A stretch of 7,403 bases of DNA from Prosthecobacter debontii (GCA_945883455.1 CAMCXJ010000107.1:1-7403); one strand, 5' to 3'. Positions 1-6,204 are shown, numbered from the stretch's first letter. Notes: a model not told the origin generated them from the sequence alone. Program-made: numbers and translations.

Positions 1-90
1 GATTTCTCCGGTGGTGGTTCCGCTGGCTCCGTAGGATAATCCGGTAAAGCAGCGTCCGTCTTCGAGGGCAAGGATGGCGGTGGTGGGCAC
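1..90 (-). CDS. carA: Carbamoyl-phosphate synthase small subunit, N-terminal fragment
   Basis: CarA is the glutamine amidotransferase subunit of cytosolic carbamoyl-phosphate synthase; it releases ammonia from glutamine for the CarB subunit and feeds arginine and pyrimidine synthesis. Only the first 30 codons are here and the gene continues past the left edge. The visible residues read (V/M)PTTAILALEDGRCF followed by TGLSYGASGTTTGEI. This matches the family's opening pattern: a beta strand 'ALEDG', then a G-x-S-(F/Y)-G-A turn and TGE. I chose the GTG at 88-90 because an in-frame TAG lies a short way upstream, with no ATG or GTG between; no Shine-Dalgarno sequence is visible. It lies 53 bp beyond the rRNA methyltransferase stop on the same strand and may be co-transcribed with it. 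The identification rests on a short stretch, but the pattern is distinctive. Confidence 0.8.
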   Translation of the reverse strand, partial: MPTTAILALEDGRCFTGLSYGASGTTTGEI

Positions 91-143
91 GGGGCGGGAG
101 GGTATGTACCGTCCGGCAGGGAGGGAACACTAAATTTTTCGAC

Positions 144-1307
144 TCACCTTGTCGCGATCACCTGGCAGGTGAAGCCCTTGAGATAAGACGTTTCGGGAAG
201 GGTAATGAGGACGGGGTGATCGGCGCGCTGGTGGTGCTCGGCGAGAAGGCGGAGAGCTTGCTTGGCATCCACGGAGGCGTCGGCGAGGTTTTCTAGGAAA
301 AGCTCGCGGGAGGCATGATGGGAGCAGCAGAAGGTGGAGAGGAGGCCGCCCTTTTCGAGGAGCTTGAGCGAGCGGAGATGGATCTCCTTGTAGCCGCGCA
401 TGGCGTCCATGAGGGTTTTCTTGTTTTTCGTGAAACTTGGTGGATCAAGGATGATGAGGTCGTATTTCGGTTGGGCGGATTTCAGGAAATCGAAGACGTT
501 CGCCTCGATGACCTCGATGTCGAGCTGGTTGAACTCGGCGTTTTTGCGGGCGGCGGCACAGGCGGAGGCGGAAATATCCACGGCGGTGACCTTGGCGGCA
601 CCGGCCTTCGCGCAGGCGAGGGCGAAGCCGCCTTGGTTTGTGAAACAATCGAGGACGCGGAGGCCTTTGGACATCTTTGCGACCTCCATGTGTGCCTGAA
701 GCTGATCAAGGTAGAGTCCGGTTTTCTGGCCGTCGATGAGGTCGATCTCATAGGTCAGGCCGTTGGCAACGACCGTGAAAGCGCCGGGGTTTTCGCCGTG
801 GAGGAGTTCGATGCCCGGTTCCATGCCCTCGGCCTTGCGGGAGGGCGAGTCGTTGCGGAGGACAATGGATTTCGGGGCGAGCAGCTCGATGAGGGCGTCG
901 CGGATCAGGTCTTTCCGCATGTCCATGGCGAGCGTGAGGGTCTGAACGGAAAGGTGGTCGCCGTAGCGATCCACGATGAGGCCGGGGATGCCATCGGACT
1001 CCGACCAGACGAGGCGGCAAAGCGTTTCATCGAGGCCTTCGGTCTCCGCGCGGAGCTTGATCGCTTGGCGGATGCGGCGGGTGAAAAAGTCGAGATCGAG
1101 ATCCTGGCGGCGGCGGGAAAAGCGGCGGGCGACGATCTGCGAGGCGGGATTGTAGATCGCGGAGCCGAGCGGGCGGTCGCGGAAATCTTTAAGCGTGATC
1201 ACATCTCCCGGCTGCGGATTGCCGAAGGATTTCTTGATTTCGGTGGCGTAAACCCACTCGTGGCCATGGAAGATTCGGGCGCGTGGGGCAATGATGAGAC
1301 CGGGCAT
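144..1307 (-). CDS. rlmI: Class I SAM-dependent 23S rRNA (cytosine-C5) methyltransferase, RlmI-like
   Basis: This 387-residue protein matches the RlmI family, whose E. coli member (396 aa) makes m5C1962 in 23S rRNA; a cytosolic, ribosome-assembly role is inferred. Residues 1-70 form a PUA-like RNA-binding domain (HGHEWVY at 15-20, PGDVITL at 33-39). A middle region (about 75-185) leads into the Rossmann methyltransferase domain (about 190-385). Visible motifs are GQKTGLYLDQ at 193-202, the SAM-binding loop VLDCFTNQGGFAL at 218-230, the acidic end of strand 2 (VTAVDIS) near 240, LDPPSF at 287-292, and a cysteine pair in FCCSHH at 326-331, expected for a cytosine-C5 enzyme. The ATG at 1305-1307 begins the PUA domain properly. 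No Shine-Dalgarno is seen; a heptamer repeat starts 5 bp upstream of the start codon. The exact target base is not proved by sequence. Confidence 0.9.
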   Translation of the reverse strand: MPGLIIAPRARIFHGHEWVYATEIKKSFGNPQPGDVITLKDFRDRPLGSAIYNPASQIVARRFSRRRQDLDLDFFTRRIRQAIKLRAETEGLDETLCRLVWSESDGIPGLIVDRYGDHLSVQTLTLAMDMRKDLIRDALIELLAPKSIVLRNDSPSRKAEGMEPGIELLHGENPGAFTVVANGLTYEIDLIDGQKTGLYLDQLQAHMEVAKMSKGLRVLDCFTNQGGFALACAKAGAAKVTAVDISASACAAARKNAEFNQLDIEVIEANVFDFLKSAQPKYDLIILDPPSFTKNKKTLMDAMRGYKEIHLRSLKLLEKGGLLSTFCCSHHASRELFLENLADASVDAKQALRLLAEHHQRADHPVLITLPETSYLKGFTCQVIATR

Positions 1308-1311
1308 GGGG

Positions 1312-1339
1312 AAACCTTAAATTTTAAACTTTAAACTCC
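1312..1339 (+). repeat. Heptamer tract, copy A
   Basis: Four consecutive 7-bp units read AAACCTT, AAATTTT, AAACTTT and AAACTCC, followed directly by AAGGAAGA. The tract ends five bases from the rRNA methyltransferase start codon. It is the left arm of the inverted repeat at 1312-1414 and shares its unit and order with the tracts near 1391-1414 (opposite strand) and 5557-5584 (same strand). Confidence 0.85.
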
Positions 1340-1414
1340 AAGGAAGAAGAAAATTAGAGATGCGAAGCAGGCTTCCCCTCTTCCTTGAGGTTTAAAGTTT
1401 AGAGTTTAAGGTTT
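1312..1414. repeat. 36-bp imperfect inverted repeat with 31-bp loop
   Basis: Arm 1312-1347 and the reverse complement of arm 1379-1414 agree at 32 of 36 positions, all four differences being T/C transitions. The 31-bp centre contains a small GAAG-CAGG-CTTC hairpin at 1364-1375. The element fills the gap between the two methyltransferase genes and supplies the last bases and TAA stop of the upstream one. As RNA it would form a long AU-rich stem without a 3' U tract, so it could be a processing or stability element or a REP/MITE-like repeat; a standard terminator is less likely. I see no flanking target duplication and no transposase. Confidence 0.8.
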
Positions 1415-1418
1415 CTTA
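1377..1418 (-). repeat. Heptamer tract, copy B
   Basis: On the minus strand this reads AAACCTT, AAACTCT, AAACTTT, AAACCTC, then AAGGAAGAGG. The unit order matches the copy upstream of prfB almost exactly. The 13-mer CCTCTTCCTTGAG at 1377-1389 (plus strand) recurs with one change at 6258-6270 beside the pabB tract. The stop codon of the membrane methyltransferase gene lies inside the AAACCTTAAA junction. Confidence 0.85.
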
Positions 1419-2185
1419 AATACGAGAAAGTGCTGCCACGGGAGGCCGGGGTTATTTTTCACAAACGTAAAGCCTAGGGCTTCGAACTCCTTGCGCGCCT
1501 GGGCTTCGGACATTTTGTGGAGGGGTTTGATGGGGACGCGTGGGTCTTCGGCGCGGTATTCGAGGAGATAGATTTTCCCGCCGGGCTTGAGGGCTTTGTG
1601 GAGGGAGGTGAGCATCTCGAGGGGGTGGGAGAATTCGTGGTAGGAATCGACCATGAGCGCGGCGTCGAGGGTATCGGGCGGGAGCATGATGTCATCGATG
1701 TCTCCGAGGTGGGGCAGCACGTTGGTGACCTCGCGTTTGGCGGATTCGGCTTTCAGGAAATCGAGCATCTCCTGCTGGATGTCCACGGCGATGACCTTTC
1801 CTTCGGGCACCAGCGGGGCGATACGGAAAGAATAATAACCGGAACCCGCTCCGATGTCGGCGATGACCGCTTCGGGGCTGAGGTCGAGGAGGGCGATGGC
1901 GCGGGAAGGGGCTTCCTCCATTTCGCGTTCGTCGCGTTCCAGCCAGTTGAGCCCCTGATGGCCCATAACTTGTGAGATCTCACGTCCCATAAAGATTTTC
2001 CCGATCCCGTCTGGGGATGGAGTTGCGGTGTTGTAGGAGGGCGCTGCCACGGTTGCCGTCGGGGCGAGAGTCGGGGCAGTTGGCGGAGCTATCGGGAGCT
2101 TGTCGGACTCATTTCGAACAATGGCAAGCGGGATGAGCAGAGCCAGCAGTAAGATAGGAACGAGGATAAGGTAGCGCGATTTCAT
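1406..2185 (-). CDS. Membrane-anchored class I SAM-dependent methyltransferase
   Basis: From the chosen ATG (2183-2185) the product is 259 residues. It begins with MKSR and a hydrophobic segment at about 5-23, which looks like an uncleaved anchor or signal sequence without a clear cleavage site or lipobox. A Pro/Ala/Thr-rich linker follows at 31-58. A conserved-looking lead-in (MGREISQVMGHQGLNWLER, 66-84) precedes the methyltransferase fold: SAM loop ADIGAGSGY at 109-117, acidic strand-2 end AVDIQ at 133-137, DALMVDSYHEF at 174-185, and LKPGGKIYLLEY at 199-210. The substrate is unknown. An in-frame ATG at 2273-2275 has a better ribosome site (AAAGG, 6 nt spacing) and would add 30 residues before the anchor; I prefer the shorter form because it gives a normal signal-anchor N terminus. 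The gene is 98 bp upstream of the rRNA methyltransferase, separated by the inverted repeat. Confidence 0.8.
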   Translation of the reverse strand: MKSRYLILVPILLLALLIPLAIVRNESDKLPIAPPTAPTLAPTATVAAPSYNTATPSPDGIGKIFMGREISQVMGHQGLNWLERDEREMEEAPSRAIALLDLSPEAVIADIGAGSGYYSFRIAPLVPEGKVIAVDIQQEMLDFLKAESAKREVTNVLPHLGDIDDIMLPPDTLDAALMVDSYHEFSHPLEMLTSLHKALKPGGKIYLLEYRAEDPRVPIKPLHKMSEAQARKEFEALGFTFVKNNPGLPWQHFLVFKKP

Positions 2186-2240
2186 GGGTCGGATTCTGAT
2201 GGCGGTAATGCGCAATGACAGGAGATAATGGTGAAGGAGG

Positions 2241-2269
2241 TTGACCACTCCGCGAGGCGGCAATAACTT
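2241..2269 (+). promoter_or_regulatory. Possible sigma-70-type promoter for the STAS/PP2C operon
   Basis: TTGACC at 2241-2246 resembles a -35 box; TAACTT at 2264-2269 lies 17 bp on and is a weak -10 match (3 of 6). Transcription would begin near 2276, about 30 bases before the GTG start. This is an inference from spacing and one good hexamer only. Confidence 0.25.
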
Positions 2270-2305
2270 GTTCATCTATCGCCTTTCATCAACGGCGCAT
2301 TATCC

Positions 2306-2845
2306 GTGGCTATTGCTTGTCCAATTAAAGTAGGAAAATTTGAGGGGTTCAGCTGGATCCGCTGCGAGGGCAAGGGTTCTTTCTTGAACAGCACAGCGGT
2401 CAAGGAATTTGGGGAATTCCGAATTAAACGGGGGGAGTTCTGCCTCGTGGTTGACTTGCAGGTATGCACGGCAATGGACTCCACTTTCATGGGGACACTC
2501 GCGGGGTTGGCGAACCGTCTGACAGAGAAGGGTGGCGCATTGCATGTGGCCAGTGCAGACGAGAAATGCACTCATTCGCTGGAGGATTTGGGTTTGGATT
2601 TCCTGATGGAGATCAACCCGGAGCAAACGGTCTGGAAAGGTTGGGAGGACAAGGCACGGGATTTACTCAAGCTGAAGGTTGCGGGAATCAAGGCGGGAAC
2701 CGTTCTCCACACCCGTCACGTCCTCGAAGCCCATGAAATCCTTTCTGACACCAACGAGGGGAACCGACAGAAGTTTTCCGATGTCGTCGGATATCTGGAA
2801 GAGGAACTCGCCGAGAAAGCGGATACCTCCATCAAAGCGGTATGA
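2306..2845 (+). CDS. STAS-domain protein, anti-sigma-factor antagonist type
   Basis: The 179-residue protein has a STAS fold over about residues 5-110. In SpoIIAA/RsbV-type proteins this domain binds an anti-sigma kinase, and a serine or threonine after a conserved Asp is phosphorylated to switch binding off. Here strand LVVDLQVC (47-54) leads into MDSTFMGTLAGLANRL (57-72), with Ser59 after Asp58 as the likely phosphoacceptor; GGALHVASA (76-84) is the next strand. Residues 135-179 form an extra, charged, probably helical tail (HVLEAHEILSDTNEG, then YLEEELAEKAD) absent from the usual ~110-residue antagonists. The GTG at 2306 is the first start codon after the in-frame TAA at 2264-2266; the next Met (57) would destroy the domain. 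No Shine-Dalgarno is visible. Its stop overlaps the next start (ATGA), implying translational coupling to the phosphatase that probably dephosphorylates it. Confidence 0.85.
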   Translation: MAIACPIKVGKFEGFSWIRCEGKGSFLNSTAVKEFGEFRIKRGEFCLVVDLQVCTAMDSTFMGTLAGLANRLTEKGGALHVASADEKCTHSLEDLGLDFLMEINPEQTVWKGWEDKARDLLKLKVAGIKAGTVLHTRHVLEAHEILSDTNEGNRQKFSDVVGYLEEELAEKADTSIKAV

Positions 2846-4248
2846 ACGGATTCACCACCGCATTGCTGAACGGGCTTTTTTTGGCTCTCGCTCTTGCCTT
2901 GCTGATGGCGCTAATCAACCAGCGGCGAAAGGCTAAATTGATTCGCCAAAAATTCCGCGAGATGGAGGGCGAAGAGGAACGCATGTTCCGTTTCCTCCAT
3001 GATCTGGGACTGGTGATTGGTCGGGAGCCGAGCGATTCGGCGCTATCCCGGATGATCGTGGAGGGTGTGCTCAAAGTGGTGGGAGCCAGTGGGGGTGCGA
3101 TCTACCAGGAGGCGCAGGAACCGGGTTTCCTTAATCCCGCCTACGTATCGGAAGGCTGCCCTCCGCTCATCACAGTATCTCCGGAAATCTTGGGAAAAGC
3201 GCGGGTCGATCCAAGGGCACTAGAAAGCCACCTACGGCTGGCGCGTGTGGCGGTTGGCGATGGGTTGATCGGAAAGGCAATTTCCATGCCCGATGCGATC
3301 CGTGTGCAGGGTGAAGAAGAGGGATCATCAGTGATGATTTCCCCGCTGCGATATGCGGGGAAGGATATCGGTGTTCTCGCCGTAGCGCGGCGGGCTGGCG
3401 GTGATGATTTCACGGACAACGATTTCGCCGTGTTCCGCTCCGTGGCCGAGCAGTCGTCCTTTGCCATCGGCAATGCCCGCGTGCACCGAGAAGTAAATGA
3501 GAAAAAAGAGATCGAGGGCGAACTAAAAAACGCCCGCGAAGTGCAGCGGGTGCTATTACCGCAGGAGAATCCGGTGATCACCGGATTCCGAGTCAATGCT
3601 ACGAACGTTCCCGCGAAAATAATAAGTGGGGATTATTATGATTACATCGATCTTCCAGGCGGTAAGTTGGGCGTGGCGATCGCCGATGTTTCTGGCAAAG
3701 GTGTTCCGGCCGGTCTCTTAATGGCGATGTGTCGCAGCCTTTTGCGTGCTGTTTCGCTAACCCACGCATCGCCCTCCGCTGTGCTCTCGGCGGTGAACCG
3801 TTATCTTTTCCCGGACATCCGCGAGGATATGTTCATCAGCATGATCTATGGCATCCTCGATCCCGCAGACGGCTCGCTGACCTTCGCCCGCGCGGGCCAC
3901 GAACCGGCGCTCATTTTCCGCAAGGCGACCGGTAAGGTGGAGATCTCCAAACCGAAGGGGCTGGCTCTTGGGATCGACTCGGGGAATGTCTTCGAGCGGG
4001 TGACAGCCGACGAGCGCATCACGCTGGCTTCCGGCGATTGCGTACTGCTTTATACCGATGGTGTGAAAGAGGCACTTGATGCAAGCGAAGAGGAGTTCGG
4101 TCTCGAAAGGCTATCCGAAACGTTCCGCGAAGCAGCGCAGCTAGGCGCCGAGGCGGTGGTGAAACAAGTCCAGGAAGTGGTGAAATCATTCACCTGCAAT
4201 GGCCCGCAGATGGACGACGTGACCATCGTGGCGATCGAAAAGCGGTGA
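2842..4248 (+). CDS. Membrane-anchored GAF-domain PP2C (SpoIIE/RsbU-type) serine phosphatase
   Basis: This 468-residue protein resembles RsbU/SpoIIE phosphatases, which dephosphorylate STAS antagonists in partner-switching pathways. One membrane helix (about 8-26) is followed by QRRKAK, which places the rest in the cytoplasm by the positive-inside rule. Residues 50-215 look like a GAF sensor domain (EGVLKVVGASGGAIY at 74-88, VAVGDGLIGKAI at 136-147, SPLRYAGKDIGVLAV at 167-181). A coiled linker at 214-240 (EKKEIEGELKNAREVQ...LLP) is the typical signal helix before this catalytic domain. The phosphatase domain (250-466) keeps the metal-binding acidic motifs: GDYYD (263-267), ADVSGKGVPAG (281-291), YTDG (404-407) and MDDVT (457-461), so it should be active. 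It overlaps the STAS gene by 4 bp. The signal sensed by GAF is unknown, and the helix has too little outside loop to sense ligands itself. Confidence 0.93.
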   Translation: MNGFTTALLNGLFLALALALLMALINQRRKAKLIRQKFREMEGEEERMFRFLHDLGLVIGREPSDSALSRMIVEGVLKVVGASGGAIYQEAQEPGFLNPAYVSEGCPPLITVSPEILGKARVDPRALESHLRLARVAVGDGLIGKAISMPDAIRVQGEEEGSSVMISPLRYAGKDIGVLAVARRAGGDDFTDNDFAVFRSVAEQSSFAIGNARVHREVNEKKEIEGELKNAREVQRVLLPQENPVITGFRVNATNVPAKIISGDYYDYIDLPGGKLGVAIADVSGKGVPAGLLMAMCRSLLRAVSLTHASPSAVLSAVNRYLFPDIREDMFISMIYGILDPADGSLTFARAGHEPALIFRKATGKVEISKPKGLALGIDSGNVFERVTADERITLASGDCVLLYTDGVKEALDASEEEFGLERLSETFREAAQLGAEAVVKQVQEVVKSFTCNGPQMDDVTIVAIEKR

Positions 4249-4379
4249 GTCCGATCAAGGGTGAAATGTTTAGACCGTTTGCCAAACGGTCTAAATGCAG
4301 CTCCTAGTATCCTATTAACTGCTTGATACCCTTGAACTGTGAGACAGCCTGAATCTTGCGTAGCTACAAGCCAAACCGT
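4249..4379. other. Convergent intergenic region between the phosphatase gene and prfB
   Basis: The 131-bp gap lies where both genes end. Its only strong structure is the 12-bp hairpin listed separately. Around it, TCAAGGGT at 4255-4262 pairs with ACCCTTGA at 4328-4335, an 8-bp outer arm that could be chance. I see no ORF with family features and no tRNA-like fold. Confidence 0.6.
4269..4295. terminator. Perfect 12-bp inverted repeat, likely bidirectional terminator
   Basis: TTTAGACCGTTT (4269-4280) and AAACGGTCTAAA (4284-4295) are perfect inverses around a GCC loop. It sits 20 bp after the phosphatase stop and 84 bp beyond the prfB stop, as expected for a shared terminator between convergent genes. 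There is no T tract on either side, so termination may be weak or Rho-assisted. The TAGACC...GGTCTA dyad also resembles a repressor operator, though its place after two genes argues against that. Confidence 0.5.
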
Positions 4380-5520
4380 TCAATCCTCTTCGTCCTTCGC
4401 GCCCTTGACCCGGACTTTACCGCGCAGCTTCGCCTCGATAAAGGTGTCGATATCGCCGTCCATGATGTCCTGAATGTTGCCGCTTTCCTCGCCGGTGCGG
4501 AGATCGAGAACTTTCTGGTAGGGCTGGAACACGTAGGAGCGGATCTGGCTGCCCCATGAGACGTCGCTTTTTTCGCCGTAAGCGGCCTCGGCTTCGGCGG
4601 CGCGTTTATCTTCCTCGATCTGGAAAAGTTTCGCTTTGAGGATTTGGTAGGCGAGGTCCTTGGTCGCGCCTTGGGTGCGGGAGGCGGTGGATTTGATGAG
4701 GATGCCGGTGGGAAGGTGGCGCAGCAACACGCCGGTCTCGACCTTGTTGACGTTCTGCCCGCCTTTGCCGCCGGAGCGCATGGTGCTGATCTCTACATCC
4801 TTGTCAGCGATCTCGATCCGGATTTTGTCATCGACCTCGGGGGTGGCATCGATGGAGGCGAAGGAGGTATGGCGTTTCCCTGCGGAGTCGAAAGGGGAGA
4901 TGCGGACGAGGCGGTGGACGCCGCGTTCGTTCTTGAGAAAACCAAAGGCGTTTTCGCCAGTGATTTTGACCGTGGATGAGCGCAGGCCGGCTCCATCGCC
5001 GTCTTCCCAGTCCAGGGTTTCCACGCGGTATCCCTTGCTTTCCGCCCAGCGGGTGTACATGCGGTGAAGCATTTGCGCCCAGTCGCAGGCCTCGGTGCCG
5101 CCGGCTCCCGCCTGAATGACGAGGTAGCAGTTGGCATTGTCATTGGGCCGGTTGAGGAGTGTGAGAAGTTCGAATGCGCGGATGTCTTTCTCGAGTTTCG
5201 CCGCGCCGTTGATGGCCTCGCGGGCCAGCTCCTCGTCGTCGAATTCTTTCGCTAGCGCAACGCCTTCGATCACGTCCTTGCTACGGGATTCGAGGGCGAA
5301 GAACGCCTCGAGTTTCTTTTTCATCCCGGCCGCATCCTCCGAGACGGTGCGGGCTTTATCGGCGTCGTCCCAGAAATTCGGGGCACCCATCGCCTCTTCC
5401 AGGGTCTGGATTTTAATTTCTAGGGCGGGGACGTCAAAGGTACCTCCTGAGTTTTGACAGGCGGCTCTGGAAGCCGTCCGTGTCAAGCGCCAGGAGGTCA
5501 GCGGTGGGGAGTGAGGACAT
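4380..5520 (-). CDS. prfB: Peptide chain release factor 2, expressed by programmed +1 frameshift
   Basis: RF2 recognises UAA and UGA stop codons and triggers release of the finished peptide on the ribosome. Translation starts at the ATG at 5518-5520 and reads 28 codons ending ...LSKLRRYL. It then slips +1 at CTT-TGA-C, skipping base 5436, and continues with DVPALEIKIQ to 4380, giving 379 residues (E. coli: 365). In this numbering SPF, the stop-codon anticodon tripeptide, is at 208-210 and GGQ, the catalytic tripeptide, at 253-255 (in SGGKGGQNVNKVETG). Both are offset by just +3 from E. coli RF2 (205-207, 250-252), which supports the reconstruction. An unbroken reading of the downstream frame to 5558 gives 41 N-terminal residues unlike RF2 and is an artefact. 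The C-terminal tail (KGAKDEED) is longer than usual. No Shine-Dalgarno precedes the ATG. Confidence 0.95.
5433..5448 (-). promoter_or_regulatory. prfB +1 recoding site (autoregulatory)
   Basis: On the minus strand the site reads AGGAGG-TAC-CTT-TGA-C. The internal Shine-Dalgarno-like AGGAGG (5443-5448) ends 3 nt before the CTT slip codon, the same spacing as in the E. coli site, with the in-frame TGA at 5434-5436. Low RF2 favours slippage and so synthesis of full RF2; high RF2 terminates at the UGA. It is one of the few strong Shine-Dalgarno-like sequences in the window. Confidence 0.96.
5434..5520 (-). CDS. prfB leader ORF (zero frame, 28 codons plus UGA)
   Basis: This is the first frame of prfB: MSSLPTADLLALDTDGFQ, then SRLSKLRRYL, then TGA. 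The end LRRYL parallels LRGYL of E. coli RF2 just before its frameshift. When RF2 is abundant only this 28-residue peptide is made; otherwise it becomes the N terminus of full-length RF2. It is part of prfB and not a separate functional gene. Confidence 0.9.
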   Translation of the reverse strand: MSSLPTADLLALDTDGFQSRLSKLRRYL

Positions 5521-5556
5521 GGGGGCGAGAGAAAAGCGCAGTCGAAGAATGGCCGC

Positions 5557-5584
5557 AAACCTTAAAATTTAAACTTTAAACCTC
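5557..5584 (+). repeat. Heptamer tract, copy C
   Basis: Four 7-bp units AAACCTT, AAAATTT, AAACTTT, AAACCTC lie in the divergent gap between prfB and the DUF5069-like gene. First, third and fourth units are identical to those of copy B read on the other strand. The CAAGRAAGA extension is missing, the sequence continuing AATCATGATT. Only one arm is present, so there is no matching inverted partner here. Its position 37 bp upstream of the prfB start suggests it may lie in the prfB leader or promoter. Confidence 0.85.
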
Positions 5585-5658
5585 AATCATGATTACCTCT
5601 GACGTTTCTCATTTTTGGAGGTTGAATGATTCGAGTTGAACGCTAGCCTCCGAGCACC

Positions 5659-6096
5659 ATGAGTAACAAAATCATCCCCACCATCTCTTCCGGAACCGCA
5701 GGCCCACTCGGAGTCCTTCATCTTCCCCGCCTTTGGCAGAAAATGTGCCTCGGCGCGGCGGGCAAGCTCGCCGACGGATATGCAAACTGCGGCCCCGGCT
5801 ACGACATGATGACCCTCGACGCCCTCGGCGTGGATCGCGACGCGCTGGTCGCTTTCGTTTCCGCGAGCAAGCCGACCTACGTGCAGTTCGAGAAATTCAT
5901 CGACGACAACGCGACGAACCTCAATGCCGCTTCCGTCGCCGAGCTGAATGCCGCGATCACCGGCTACCAGCATACCGACGAAACCCGCCAGTCCATCCTT
6001 TCCGCCACCGGCCTCCCCGACGGAAAGCCCACCGATGCGGTGAATCTGAACAACCTCGAAGACTGGCAGGAATTCCACACGGCGGAGCTGGCATAA
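5659..6096 (+). CDS. DUF5069-like small protein of unknown function
   Basis: This 145-residue soluble protein has no signal peptide, membrane segment or obvious catalytic motif. From memory it resembles DUF5069 proteins, common in Verrucomicrobiota, with the stretches GVLHLPRLWQKM (18-29), AAGKLADGY (33-41), GYDMMTLDALGVDRDALVAF (47-66) and PTYVQFEKFI (72-81). The function of that family is unknown to me. The second half is acidic and helix-rich (AASVAELNAAITGYQHTDE; NLEDWQEFHTAELA at the end). The ATG at 5659 is preceded by CCTCCGAGCACC, with no convincing Shine-Dalgarno. It is a single-gene unit, divergent from prfB and convergent with the exbD relic, whose break lies 15 bp beyond this gene's stop. 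Family assignment is moderate; that it is a real gene is well supported by composition and a clean start. Confidence 0.7.
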   Translation: MSNKIIPTISSGTAGPLGVLHLPRLWQKMCLGAAGKLADGYANCGPGYDMMTLDALGVDRDALVAFVSASKPTYVQFEKFIDDNATNLNAASVAELNAAITGYQHTDETRQSILSATGLPDGKPTDAVNLNNLEDWQEFHTAELA

Positions 6097-6111
6097 CGGC
6101 CAGTATCACGT

Positions 6112-6204
6112 TTAGAGAAGGAGAAAGCAGACATCGATGAGCGAGGAGATATCGAGCTGCGGTTCGGACTCGGGTTCGGTGAGGATGATTTTGTGGCGTG
6201 CCAT
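6112..6204 (-). pseudogene. Truncated exbD/tolR-like remnant
   Basis: The 30-codon ORF reads MARHKIILTEPESEP, then QLDISSLIDVCFLLL, then TAA. ExbD/TolR proteins are ion-driven motor subunits with a short cytoplasmic N terminus and one membrane helix opening with a (S/T)-x-L-(I)-D-V-x-F-L-L-L pattern; the Asp is the essential protonatable residue. Here that Asp is residue 24 and the helix stops after about eight residues; the periplasmic domain (about 100 residues in the family) is absent. Neither other frame past the stop continues the helix in a family-like way, so this looks like a deletion breakpoint near 6115 and not a point mutation or simple frameshift. It lies 40 bp downstream of pabB on the same strand. 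No ExbB or TonB partner is in the window. Confidence 0.65.

Noticed and set aside
315..1334. 339-codon plus-strand ORF opposite the rRNA methyltransferase
   Set aside because: It is an antisense shadow of rlmI: rich in Gly, Ala, Glu and Val from GC-rich codons, with no recognisable domain, while the minus strand shows full methyltransferase motifs.
1312..1418. CRISPR-like or insertion-sequence interpretation of the repeat pair
   Set aside because: The units are 7-bp tandem repeats without spacers of even length, there are only two arms in inverted orientation, and no Cas gene, transposase or target duplication is visible.
2186..2275. 30-residue N-terminal extension of the membrane methyltransferase
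   Set aside because: Despite a better ribosome site, it would put a non-conserved basic stretch before a well-formed signal anchor; kept only as an alternative start.
5521..5558. In-frame extension of RF2 to an ATG at 5556-5558
   Set aside because: The extra residues do not resemble RF2 and the frame is only open by chance upstream of the recoding site; the zero-frame leader with LRRYL-TGA explains the N terminus.
5593..6078. 161-codon minus-strand ORF opposite the DUF5069-like gene
   Set aside because: It has shadow-like composition and no domain; the plus-strand product has the family-like pattern.
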